From the NCBI RefSeq assembly GCF_016595675.1, contig NZ_JAENJH010000008.1, forward strand, positions 175,577 to 239,576: 64,000 nt of DNA, read 5' to 3'. Under the pieces are notes generated by a model. The model saw only the letters and a list, made by a program, of their open reading frames with translations. It made no database searches and was not told the origin of the DNA. The translations under genes were made by a program, and so were the position numbers. Shown one piece after another: positions 43,318 through 51,339 of this stretch (position 1 is the stretch's first letter; each line of letters opens with the position of its first letter). Source of the DNA: Prauserella cavernicola (GTDB taxonomy: Bacteria > Actinomycetota > Actinomycetes > Mycobacteriales > Pseudonocardiaceae).

Positions 43318-44496
43318 TCAGACCGCGACGCCATCGGTCACCTTGCGGACAGCGGGCGCCACACTGTCGGCGAAACGCTCGATGCCTCGCACTGCCTCGT
43401 CGTGCCCCATGTGACCCGCCTGGCCCATGAGAAGGAGGTGGCCGACGCCCCCCACCTCGTTGTAGAAGCGCTCGATCTGCGCCGTGACCGTCGAGGGACT
43501 GCCCGCGAAGAGAATGCCCCGATCGATGAGGTCCTCCACGGACATCGTGGTCAGGTCCGGGATCGGCGACAACGCGGGCGCACCCGAACCCGACGCCTGC
43601 GGCCCGCGCAGGGCAGCCGCACGCACGAAGTACGGCATGTACCCCGGTGGGTAGGTGAACGGCTTCGACACCTTGTTGCTCTTGAGGTACCACAACAGCT
43701 TGCGGGCACCTTCCAGACCTTCGGCGTCGGTCTTTCCGGTGTAGGACAGGGCCGCGTAGCCGAACATGTCGTCGCCGGCGGCGGGCTTGCCGGTGTCGGC
43801 AAGCCGGTCTCGATAGGTCTGGAAGAGCTTGCGCGCGGCATTCGTGCCGCCGAGGAACGTCGCGATCTTGTAGCCGCGGTCAGCGACCGGAATCGCACTG
43901 GCCGGGGTACCGGTCGCGATCCAGACTGGCGGCATCGGCTGCTGATAGGCACGCGGCCAGATGTTCACCTGGCGATGATGAAAGAACTCACCCTCCCAGT
44001 TGAACGGCCCGTCGTGCGTCGTCATGGCGCGGGTGATGAGCTCGATCGCCTCCCACATCCGCTCGGTCATGCGGACCGGCTTGGTGTTGGTCGCACTCAC
44101 CTCGTACTGGACTCCGCGAACGAAGCCGACGTCCAGCCGGCCGTGGCTGAGGAGATCGACCAGCGCCATCTCCTCGGCGATCCGTACGGGGTCGTCGCGG
44201 TTGGCGACCGGGTTGCCCAGGATCAGGATCCGCGCCTTCGTCGTGACGCGCGCCAGCACTCCCGCGATCAACGGGGCCGCCGAGTTCATGCACGTCGCGG
44301 TCTGGTGATGCTCGTTCACCATCACGTTCAGGCCGCATTCGTCCGCGACCTGCCACTCACGGATGTAGCGGTCCCACAGCCCGGCGGCACGCGCGGGGTC
44401 GATGACGCCGTTCGGCAGGGTGACGCGCACCGAGTCGTAGGTTTCCGGATCCGGCAGATCCGGGTATGCGCACTCGCTGAAGTGCCAGTACTCCAT
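43318..44496 (-). CDS. Luciferase-type flavin-dependent monooxygenase
   Basis: The 392-residue protein is a bacterial luciferase-like TIM-barrel monooxygenase. It has MEYWHFSECAYPDLPDP at the start, MVNEHHQTATCMNSAAPLIA, then LILGNPVANRDDPVRIAEEM and GRLDVGFVRGVQYE. Such enzymes use reduced FMN from a separate reductase and O2, for Baeyer-Villiger oxidation, epoxidation or desulfonation. A reductase and RibBA are in the same arm, which fits a two-component system. Substrate unknown; the following hydrolase and CoA genes favour ester or lactone formation. Start ATG at 44496 with AGGAG upstream; element C lies in the divergent region. Confidence 0.87.
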   Translation of the reverse strand: MEYWHFSECAYPDLPDPETYDSVRVTLPNGVIDPARAAGLWDRYIREWQVADECGLNVMVNEHHQTATCMNSAAPLIAGVLARVTTKARILILGNPVANRDDPVRIAEEMALVDLLSHGRLDVGFVRGVQYEVSATNTKPVRMTERMWEAIELITRAMTTHDGPFNWEGEFFHHRQVNIWPRAYQQPMPPVWIATGTPASAIPVADRGYKIATFLGGTNAARKLFQTYRDRLADTGKPAAGDDMFGYAALSYTGKTDAEGLEGARKLLWYLKSNKVSKPFTYPPGYMPYFVRAAALRGPQASGSGAPALSPIPDLTTMSVEDLIDRGILFAGSPSTVTAQIERFYNEVGGVGHLLLMGQAGHMGHDEAVRGIERFADSVAPAVRKVTDGVAV

Positions 44497-44845
44497 CGGG
44501 AAAGCTCCTGTCCTGTCTCGGGTGCGGTCGAAAGGCGCGACGTCGGCCCCGGAATCGGGCATTGTCAGCCGGCCCCTTCCTCGCTGCCACGGCGCTGCCG
44601 TTCAACCCCGTCGCCTCCGGCCGGCTCAGAGTCTGGCTCCTGACGGCAACGAAAGACTGTGACCTGGATCCGGCGATTTCGGCCCGCCGAGCTGGTGCCG
44701 GACCTACCGCTGACTCACGGTTCGCGCGAACACCACACCCAGCGGACGCGAGTCACAGACGCGATCGCCGAGGTTGGACAGAATGGCGCCAGTCGCAGCG
44801 AGGCCTGGCAGCGGGAAAGCTGGACCCGGGCAGCGAGGAGGAGAC
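44497..44845. promoter_or_regulatory. Divergent control region of the catabolic island
   Basis: This 349-bp gene-free region lies between the two arms. It contains element C at 44629-44676, whose core AGACTGTGACCTGGATCCGG equals copies A and B. It also holds the ribosome sites of both first genes (AGGAG before 44496, GAGGAGGAG before 44846). No further gene is seen. The position suits joint control of both arms by the Crp/Fnr regulator encoded at 45808. Confidence 0.6.
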
Positions 44846-45757
44846 ATGACGACGTACCCGCTCGTCGACACCGCCGACGGTATTCGCCTGCACGTGACCG
44901 ACACCGGAAACGGGCCGCCCGTGCTCTTCCTCCACGAGTACGCCGGCGACCACCGAAGTTGGTCCCGGCAGGTCGCCGAGCTCAAGGACGACCACCGGTG
45001 CATCACCTACGCGGCGCGCGGCTACCCGCCCTCCGCTGTGCCGACCGCTCCCTCCGCCTACTCCTGGCAGCGAGCCGTGGACGATGCGGTCACCGTGCTG
45101 GACGCGCTCGAGATCGGCACCGCCCACGTGGTCGGACTGTCGATGGGCGGGTACACGGCTGTTCAGCTGGGACTCCGCCACCCCGGCCGGATACGATCGG
45201 TCATGGCCGTCAGCGTCGGATCCGGTTCCGACCCCGCCACGCGGTCCGCCTACCTGGACGAGACAAGGCTCGTCGCCGACCGGCTCCGCTCCCACGGACC
45301 GGCTTTTGTCGGACGCAGCATGGGCGAGGGACCCGGCCGGGTACAGCTCAAGCTGCACAACGAGCCGGCCTGGCACGACATGATCGACCAGTTCTCCGAG
45401 CATTCCGCGGAGGGGCTGGCGCTCACGATCCTCGAGATCCAGGGCCGACGGCCGTCGCTGCACGACCTGCGCGGCGAACTCGCGAGCCTCTCGGTCCCTC
45501 TGCTCGTCGTCAACGGCGACGAGGACGAGGCGTGCCTGTCCACCGGGCTGATGCTCAAACGAACGGTGCCCTCGTGCGGGATGTACGTACTGCCCAACAG
45601 CGGACACGTCCCGAACCTCGAAAACCCGCGGCAGTTCAACGAGATCACCCGCCGATTCCTTCGTAGTGTGGAATCGGGAACCTGGCCCACGCGCGATCCG
45701 AGGTCGAAGGCGTCCTCGCAATTCGGACTCGAACACGCTGATTCCCCCACCGAGTAG
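44846..45757 (+). CDS. Alpha/beta hydrolase, probable esterase or lactonase
   Basis: This 303-residue alpha/beta hydrolase has a full triad pattern: oxyanion region VLFLHEYAGDHRSW, nucleophile elbow GLSMGGYTA, acid in VNGDEDEACL and histidine in NSGHVPNLE. It probably opens the ester or lactone formed by the divergent monooxygenase. It is the first gene of the plus-strand arm. The ATG at 44846 is preceded by GAGGAGGAG; the longer frame to 44774 is not needed. The C-terminal 25 residues after the last helix look unstructured. Confidence 0.87.
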   Translation: MTTYPLVDTADGIRLHVTDTGNGPPVLFLHEYAGDHRSWSRQVAELKDDHRCITYAARGYPPSAVPTAPSAYSWQRAVDDAVTVLDALEIGTAHVVGLSMGGYTAVQLGLRHPGRIRSVMAVSVGSGSDPATRSAYLDETRLVADRLRSHGPAFVGRSMGEGPGRVQLKLHNEPAWHDMIDQFSEHSAEGLALTILEIQGRRPSLHDLRGELASLSVPLLVVNGDEDEACLSTGLMLKRTVPSCGMYVLPNSGHVPNLENPRQFNEITRRFLRSVESGTWPTRDPRSKASSQFGLEHADSPTE

Positions 45758-45807
45758 CGGCCTCGCCGCACGCGACACCGAGCTTCAGAGACGAGGCGAG
45801 CGCTGAC

Positions 45808-46509
45808 GTGAATCACCACGACAACGGCATCTCGGCAGCCGCATTGGAGGCGTGGTCCCAGAGCTTCCTGTGCCAGCAGGATCCGGAGATCCGAGACGCG
45901 CTCCTCGGGGACAGCCGAGTCGTGTCGTATCCCGCCGGCGCGTTCATCTGCAGGGCGGACGAGGGGGACTACCTGGTCGCTCTCATTCACACGGGGCGCG
46001 TCAGGGCGAAGATCACCGCCTGGGACGGCCGGGAGGTCACGACCCGGTACCTGACGGCCGGTCACATCACCGCCGTTCCGGCGATGCTGACGCACGGTGC
46101 GCCTTCGTCGCTCGAGGCCGTCACGTCGTGCGAGGTCTCGGTGCTGAACCCGAACACCTTCCGGCGCCTCATGCAGACCAGCGCGAACCTCTGTTATGCG
46201 GTCGCCGTGTATCTGGCGGAGTCCACCTACGAATCCGTGGCATACCTCGAGGACAACCTCTTCGGCTCCGTGCAACAGAGAGTGAGCAGACATCTACTCG
46301 AGATGGCCACGCCCACGATCAACGGGCTGCTCGTCCAGACGGATCAGACAGAGCTCGCCCACGCGATCGGATCAGTGCGAGAAGTGGTCGCCCGGGCTCT
46401 CAAGAAGCTGAGTGACACCGGTGCGATTCGCCGCTCTCGGCGCCAGATCTGGATCGAGGACCCAGGGCTGCTGAAGTCGTTCATCTCGGCGGACCTGCGG
46501 AATCGTTAG
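45808..46509 (+). CDS. Crp/Fnr-family transcriptional regulator
   Basis: This 233-residue regulator has a cyclic-nucleotide-binding-like beta barrel (residues about 30-130, VVSYPAGAFICRADEGDYLV and SLEAVTSCEVSVLN). A winged helix of Crp type follows (QTDQTELAHAIGSVREVVAR, ALKKLSDTGAI). It lacks an Fe-S cysteine cluster, so a small-molecule ligand is likelier than O2. It sits inside the plus-strand arm, and three identical elements with a TGTGA half-site occur at promoters of this island. It is the natural candidate to bind them. GTG start. Confidence 0.88.
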   Translation: MNHHDNGISAAALEAWSQSFLCQQDPEIRDALLGDSRVVSYPAGAFICRADEGDYLVALIHTGRVRAKITAWDGREVTTRYLTAGHITAVPAMLTHGAPSSLEAVTSCEVSVLNPNTFRRLMQTSANLCYAVAVYLAESTYESVAYLEDNLFGSVQQRVSRHLLEMATPTINGLLVQTDQTELAHAIGSVREVVARALKKLSDTGAIRRSRRQIWIEDPGLLKSFISADLRNR

Positions 46510-46524
46510 CCGGCACTCACCGAA

Positions 46525-47487
46525 GTGAGGGAAAAATTGGGCAGTTATCAGCTAGACGACGAGCTGGCGACATCGATCGCGAACCTACCCGTGGTCGATC
46601 GCACCGACGTCGCGCAAGCCCGCAAGATCATGTCGGCTCGTGTCGTCGATTCCGGCCGGTACGACTCGGCCGACGACGGTGTGACCACAGAAGACCACTC
46701 CTGCACGAGCAGCGACGGGCAGACTGTCGAGCTGCGGCTGTACCGGCCACACCGCCGCACGAACAGGGGCGTCATCTACCACGTTCATGGCGGCGGCTTC
46801 ATCGTGGGCGATCTCGAGATGAGTCACCTTCGCAACGTCGAGATCGCGCGCGAAGTCGGCTCGGTCGTCGTCTCCGTCGGCTATCGACTGGCCCCGGAGT
46901 GGCCCTTTCCCACTCCGGTCGAGGATGTCTACAGTGGACTCTCCTGGCTGCGCGAACGGGCGGGCGAGCTGGATATCGACCCGGCACTCGTCGTCCTTCA
47001 CGGCGTGAGCGCCGGTGGCGCCATCGCGGCCTCGACCGCGCTGCTGGCCCGCGATCGGAAGGGGCCACCGATCTTGTTCCAGTTCCTCAAATCGCCGGTG
47101 CTGGACGACCGGCTCGCGACCGAGAGCAGCACACGATTCACGGACACTCCCGCGCTGAACCGGCGGGACGTGGAGATCTGCTGGGCGGCCTACCTCGGGC
47201 ACATCGGGAGCGGCAACGCGGTCTCGCCGTACGCGGCTCCCGCTCGGGCCTCCGATCTGACGCGACTTCCGCCGACATATGTGTCCGTCGCGGAGTTCGA
47301 CCCTTTGCGCGATGAGGCGATCGACTACGCGCGATCGCTCCTGACCGCCGGAGTCCCCGTCGAACTGCATCTCTTTCCCGGGACCTATCACGGCTCCGCC
47401 GCGGCACGGGACGCGGCGGTGAGCCGGCGGGAGCTGGCTGAGGAAGTCGCCGTGCTGAAGAAGGCCTTGGAGCGAGCGCATGTCTGA
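46525..47487 (+). CDS. Alpha/beta hydrolase fold-3 esterase (HSL family)
   Basis: This 320-residue hormone-sensitive-lipase-type hydrolase has HGGGF in the oxyanion loop (IYHVHGGGFIVGD), GVSAGGAIA with the nucleophile serine, and acid and histidine in EFDPLRDE and GTYHGS. It hydrolyses short-chain or bulky esters in the cytoplasm. GTG start 15 bp behind the regulator gene; its stop overlaps the CoA-transferase start by eight bases. It might share the ester-hydrolysis step with the enzyme at 44846 or act on a side-chain ester. Confidence 0.87.
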   Translation: MREKLGSYQLDDELATSIANLPVVDRTDVAQARKIMSARVVDSGRYDSADDGVTTEDHSCTSSDGQTVELRLYRPHRRTNRGVIYHVHGGGFIVGDLEMSHLRNVEIAREVGSVVVSVGYRLAPEWPFPTPVEDVYSGLSWLRERAGELDIDPALVVLHGVSAGGAIAASTALLARDRKGPPILFQFLKSPVLDDRLATESSTRFTDTPALNRRDVEICWAAYLGHIGSGNAVSPYAAPARASDLTRLPPTYVSVAEFDPLRDEAIDYARSLLTAGVPVELHLFPGTYHGSAAARDAAVSRRELAEEVAVLKKALERAHV

Positions 47488-48739
47488 CGCGAGCGGGGCA
47501 CGCGGACTGCCGACAGGGCAGCACTTTCTCGACGGCGTACGTGTACTGGACATCACCGGCGCCCTGGCGGGCCCCTATTGCACGACGATCCTGTCCGACC
47601 TCGGCGCCGAGGTCATCAAGGTGGAACCGGTGGACGGCGATTCGCTTCGGCGCCGCCTGGTGGGGCCGGAACAGCAACCCCTCCCGTTCGACCTGATCCA
47701 CCGCAACAAGCGCAGCCTCGCTGTCGACATCAAGAGCGACCGGGGGCGGGAGGTCGTCACAGCGCTGGCGATGCGGTCGGACGTACTCGTCGAGAACTTC
47801 CGGGTCGACGCACTCGCGCGGCAAGGTCTGTCCTACGACGACCTCAAGGAGGACTGCCCGAACCTGGTGTACTGCTCGATCTCGGGCTTCGGGCAGTTCG
47901 GGCCGATGCGGGACGCGAAGGGCATCGACCTGGTCGCACAGGCGTACGGAGGGCTGCTGAGCGTCACGGGAAGCGCGGGCGGAGACCTGGCGAAGGCGGG
48001 CTACCCCATCGGCGACCTGGGCACCGGGATGTGGGGTGCGATCGGTGTGCTGGCCGCGTTGATGCGAGCCCGCGCCGGCCTCGGCGGCTCCCACATCGAC
48101 GTGTCGCTCGCGGACACGATCGCCGGGTGGTCCTTGTGGGAGGTGGCCGACTCCGTGGGAACCGGGCAAGCGCCGGCGCCACTCGGTACCGCGCACCGGC
48201 TCGTCGCGCCGTACGAGGCGTTCACCTGTGGTGACGGCGACATGCTCGTGATCGGTGTGACGGAACGTTCCTGGAGGACCTTCTGCGCCGTCCTGGACAT
48301 CGACCTTTCCGGGGACGTGCGCTTCGAGCGCGAATACGACCGCTTCGTCAACCGCGAGCAGCTCGCCGAGCTGCTCCAATCCCGGTTCAGCACGGCACCG
48401 CGGGACACGTGGATCGACCTGCTCCGCGAAGCCGGGGTCCCGTGCGGGCCCGTCAACACCATCCCGCAGATGCTGAACGACTCCCAGTACGCCGCTCGGG
48501 GAATGTTCCCGAGCGACGTCGAGCGGTTCGGGCACCGCCGCATCGTGAACACACCGCTCATCGCCGACGGCGCCCCGCGCGCACAACGGAACGCACCCGC
48601 CATCGGGCAGGACACGGTCGCGCTGCTGAGCGAGGTGGGAATCGGCGATCAGGAGATTCGGGCACTGCTGCGAGACCAGGTGGTCGGCTCCGCGGCGGGG
48701 AAAACTTCGGCTGCGGACTCGGAGGCAGACCCGGCATGA
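47480..48739 (+). CDS. CaiB/BaiF-family CoA transferase (class III)
   Basis: This 419-residue class III CoA transferase starts with the CoA-binding region ALAGPYCTTILSDLGAEVIK and NKRSLAVDIKSDRGRE. The catalytic Asp is expected in YPIGDLGTGMWGAIG. Late GVPCGPVNTIPQM is also typical. It moves CoA from a donor such as succinyl-CoA to the hydroxy acid released by the hydrolases. This would form the acyl-CoA for the kinase and acyl-CoA dehydrogenase of the other arm. Overlaps both neighbours (ATGTCTGA and ATGA), so strongly coupled. Confidence 0.9.
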   Translation: MSDASGARGLPTGQHFLDGVRVLDITGALAGPYCTTILSDLGAEVIKVEPVDGDSLRRRLVGPEQQPLPFDLIHRNKRSLAVDIKSDRGREVVTALAMRSDVLVENFRVDALARQGLSYDDLKEDCPNLVYCSISGFGQFGPMRDAKGIDLVAQAYGGLLSVTGSAGGDLAKAGYPIGDLGTGMWGAIGVLAALMRARAGLGGSHIDVSLADTIAGWSLWEVADSVGTGQAPAPLGTAHRLVAPYEAFTCGDGDMLVIGVTERSWRTFCAVLDIDLSGDVRFEREYDRFVNREQLAELLQSRFSTAPRDTWIDLLREAGVPCGPVNTIPQMLNDSQYAARGMFPSDVERFGHRRIVNTPLIADGAPRAQRNAPAIGQDTVALLSEVGIGDQEIRALLRDQVVGSAAGKTSAADSEADPA

Positions 48740-49389
48740 CAGACCTGCTACGGCTCGACGTCGTTGATCGCGTGGCCCGGCTCACCATCAACAGACCTGA
48801 GAAACGCAACGCCATGTCAGCGGACATGTGGCACAGCCTCCGCCGGCACATCAGGACGATCGACGAGACCTCCGGCATCTCGGCCGTTGTCCTGCGGGGC
48901 GTCGGCGGGAGTTTCTCGGCCGGCGCGGACCTGGCCGAGATGAGGGACCCGGACCAGGACCGGGTCGAGGAGTACCGGGATTTCGCCGAAGAGGCTGTCG
49001 TCGCGCTGATGGAACTGACCCCACCAAAGGTCGCGGAGATCGACGGACCGTGCTTCGGCGCGGGTTGCAGCCTTGCGCTCGCCTGTGACGTTCGCCTGTG
49101 TTCTCCGGCTTCACAGTTCGGAATTCCCGCGCTCAAGCACGGATTCGCCTACGAGCCGGTCTTCGTGCGGCGACTGGCGCAGATCGTCGGGCCTGGTCCG
49201 GCCGGGCTGCTGCTGTACGGAAGCGAGCGATGGAACGCCGACGAGGCCGTGGCACACGGCCTGGTCGACAGATGCACTGACGACGTCCCGGCGGCCGTCG
49301 AGCGAATTCTGGCCAACCTGCGCGGCGCGCGGGAGTCGGCCATCGCGTCGACCACCGCGGCGATCAGGACCGCGCCGCAGTTTCACTAG
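48736..49389 (+). CDS. Enoyl-CoA hydratase/isomerase family protein, short
   Basis: This 217-residue crotonase-fold protein has LTINRPEKRNAMSADMW, the oxyanion hole in FSAGADLAEM and GPCFGAGCSLALACDVRL. It is about 40 residues shorter than the usual 255-260, ending soon after the region QIVGPGPAGLLLYG and a helix. The C-terminal trimerisation helices are reduced. It may still hydrate an enoyl-CoA or act as isomerase, or be partly degenerate. The start overlaps the CoA-transferase stop (ATGA); an SDR gene follows 14 bp later. Confidence 0.85.
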   Translation: MTDLLRLDVVDRVARLTINRPEKRNAMSADMWHSLRRHIRTIDETSGISAVVLRGVGGSFSAGADLAEMRDPDQDRVEEYRDFAEEAVVALMELTPPKVAEIDGPCFGAGCSLALACDVRLCSPASQFGIPALKHGFAYEPVFVRRLAQIVGPGPAGLLLYGSERWNADEAVAHGLVDRCTDDVPAAVERILANLRGARESAIASTTAAIRTAPQFH

Positions 49390-49403
49390 GAAGGACTCCA
49401 GCC

Positions 49404-50201
49404 ATGGAATTGCATCTGAACGGTGCGCGCGCGATCGTGACCGGTGGCTCGCGCGGAATCGGACTCGCTGTCGCCCGCGGTCTCGTGGCAGAGGGCGCGA
49501 GGGTGGCGCTCACAGCCCGCGACGAGCAGCGGCTCGAGGTCGCCGCGGAGAGCATCCGTGACGGCGAGGCCGACGTGCTCGCGATCCCCGCCGACACCAC
49601 CGACGACACCTCCGTACGAGCGATGGTCGACAAGGTCCAGGCCGCGTGGGGTGGGGTCGACGTGCTGGTCAACGCCGCCGCCCAACCCTCGTTCGCCGCC
49701 GCTCCCCCAGCCCTCGCGGATCTCACAGACGACGCGGTGCTGACGGATTTCGACACCAAGGTGATGGGGTACCTCCGGTGTGCCCGCGCTGTCGCCCCGC
49801 ACATGATCGCGCAGGGCGGGGGCAGGATCGTCAACATCTCGGGCCTCAACACCCGCCGCACCGGCTCCATCTCCGGCACCGTCCGAAACGTCGCCGTCGC
49901 CGCCCTCACCGCCAATCTCGCCGACGAGCTCGGCCCTCACGGCGTCGGTGTCACGGTCGTGCACCCCGGAATGGTGGACACCGAACGCACCCCGAAGCTC
50001 GTCGCCGACCGGGCCGCGAGCACGGGGCTCACCGAGGAGGAGGTTCGTGCCGGCCTCGGCGCGACGACGAGCTTGCGCCGCCTTGTCACCGCGGCCGAAG
50101 TCGCGGACGTCATCGTCTTCCTCTGCTCCCCCCGAGCGGTCGGGGTGACCGGCGATGCGGTCGGCGTAGGAGGCGGCAACAGGGGCGCGGTGCACTACTA
50201 G
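49404..50201 (+). CDS. SDR-fold protein lacking the catalytic Tyr and Lys (SDR-e)
   Basis: The 265-residue protein has a short-chain dehydrogenase fold with intact cofactor loop TGGSRGIGLAVA, VLVNAAA and the serine region NISGLNTRRTG. Where YxxxK is expected it reads ISGTVRNVAVAALT, placing Gly and Asn at the catalytic Tyr and Lys positions. It may bind cofactor and work by another mechanism (a hydratase- or isomerase-like SDR variant) or as a structural partner. It is the last gene of the plus-strand arm, before the hairpin 50225-50251. Confidence 0.82.
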   Translation: MELHLNGARAIVTGGSRGIGLAVARGLVAEGARVALTARDEQRLEVAAESIRDGEADVLAIPADTTDDTSVRAMVDKVQAAWGGVDVLVNAAAQPSFAAAPPALADLTDDAVLTDFDTKVMGYLRCARAVAPHMIAQGGGRIVNISGLNTRRTGSISGTVRNVAVAALTANLADELGPHGVGVTVVHPGMVDTERTPKLVADRAASTGLTEEEVRAGLGATTSLRRLVTAAEVADVIVFLCSPRAVGVTGDAVGVGGGNRGAVHY

Positions 50202-50224
50202 CCAGAAGGCGACGGGGCTCGGCA

Positions 50225-50251
50225 CCGCCCGCGTGATTCCCACGCGGGCGG
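50225..50251. terminator. Terminator at the end of the catabolic island
   Basis: CCGCCCGCGTG (50225-50235) pairs perfectly with 50241-50251 around a five-base loop, between convergent genes. Confidence 0.8.
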
Positions 50252-50272
50252 CCGTCACCGTTTCTGTCAGCG

Positions 50273-50560
50273 TCACACCTGGTTCGGGTTCTTGCACCGG
50301 TACAGGGGGTAGCCGGCCTGGGCGTGCAGGTGCCACGTCATGGCCTTGCGGGTCTTCAGCCCGTGGACGCCGTCGATCTCCGACCCCTTGAAGCCCATCT
50401 GGTGCTCCTGGAGTGCCCTGACGGCTCGCTCGGTCGCGGTGCCGTACTTGCCGTCGGCGCCGCCGTTGTTCCGGATCACCTGAGCGGCCGCGGTATCGCG
50501 GTAGCAGGTCAGAATGTTGTCCTGCAGCGCCGTGATCGGATTCGTGGTCGCCCTGCTCAT
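50273..50560 (-). CDS. Small peptidoglycan-binding-domain-like protein
   Basis: The roughly 95-residue product shows the repeat-like pattern of the PG_binding_1 domain: VIRNNGGADGKYGTATERAV, RALQEHQMGF, then EIDGVHGLKTRKAM. It has no signal peptide or catalytic domain. Such free-standing modules may come from a phage endolysin or a degraded cell-wall hydrolase, or serve inside the cell. Start uncertain between ATG at 50560 and at 50584; neither has a strong ribosome site. It is divergent from the decayed ABC ATPase gene. Confidence 0.55.
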   Translation of the reverse strand: MSRATTNPITALQDNILTCYRDTAAAQVIRNNGGADGKYGTATERAVRALQEHQMGFKGSEIDGVHGLKTRKAMTWHLHAQAGYPLYRCKNPNQV

Positions 50561-50632
50561 CAAGGAAGTCGCTCGCCTACTCATGCCGTGGTCGCGGCCC
50601 TGAGCGCACACACCCCAGCAAGGAGACGTGAG

Positions 50633-51286
50633 ATGACAACCATCGACACCCCCGCGGCCGAGGGCGGATCCGAGACCGCCATCGCTCCGGCCAAGATCGC
50701 GATCAACGACCTCAGCCGTGTCTTCCACGGGCGCAAACAGGATGTCGTCGCACTGGACAAGATCCAGATCGACATTCCCGCGGGCCAGTTCCGCGACACG
50801 GTCGGCCACTATCTCGACAAGACCGGCCTCAGCCAGTTCGCCGACGCCTACCCCCATCAGCTGTCCGGCGGCATGCGGCAACGAGTCTCCATCGCCCGCG
50901 CGTTCGCGAACGATCCCGAGGTCCTGCTCATGGACGAGCCGTTCTCCGCGCTGGACGAGCAGAACAAGACCCTGCTGCAGGAAGAGCTGTTGCGGGTGTG
51001 GGAGGAGAACCGCAAGACGGTCGTCTACATCACGCACAGCGTCGACGAAGCGGTCACGCTCGGCGACCGGATCATGGTCATGACCGCGCGACCGGGCACG
51101 GCCAAGACGTTCGTCGACGTGCCCTTCGAGCGCCCGCGCGACGTCCTGGGCCTGCGGCACGCTCCCGAGTACGGCGACATGGTCTTCACGATCTGGGAGT
51201 ACCTGCGCGACGAGGTCACGCGGTCACAGAAGATCGCGGCTCCCCGCGCCACCGGGATCAAGCGCCGATTCCTCAGCAGACGCTGA
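50633..51286 (+). pseudogene. ABC ATPase (nitrate/sulfonate type) with internal deletion of Walker A
   Basis: The 217-codon frame starts normally for a TauB/SsuB-type ATPase (INDLSRVFHGRKQDVVAL, then IDIPAGQF) but jumps at once to RDTVGHYLDKTGLSQFADAY. Walker A, the Q-loop and about 80 residues between are missing, in frame. The rest is intact: signature LSGGMRQRVSIARAF, Walker B VLLMDEPFSALDEQN, and the histidine in YITHSVDEAV. Without Walker A it cannot bind ATP properly, and no permease or binding protein gene accompanies it. It is most likely a decayed remnant, though still preceded by AAGGAG. Confidence 0.85.
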
Positions 51287-51292
51287 CCCAGA

Positions 51293-51321
51293 GGCCGACG
51301 CCGCACCGCGCGGCGTCGGCC
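51293..51321. terminator. Bidirectional terminator
   Basis: GGCCGACGCCGC (51293-51304) pairs exactly with 51310-51321 over a five-base loop between convergent genes. Confidence 0.75.
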
Positions 51322-51339
51322 CTCGTACGACGTCGACGC

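Noticed and set aside
45808-46509. Fnr-type oxygen sensor
   Set aside because: The cysteines needed for an iron-sulfur cluster are not arranged as in Fnr; a Crp-like ligand-binding regulator fits better.
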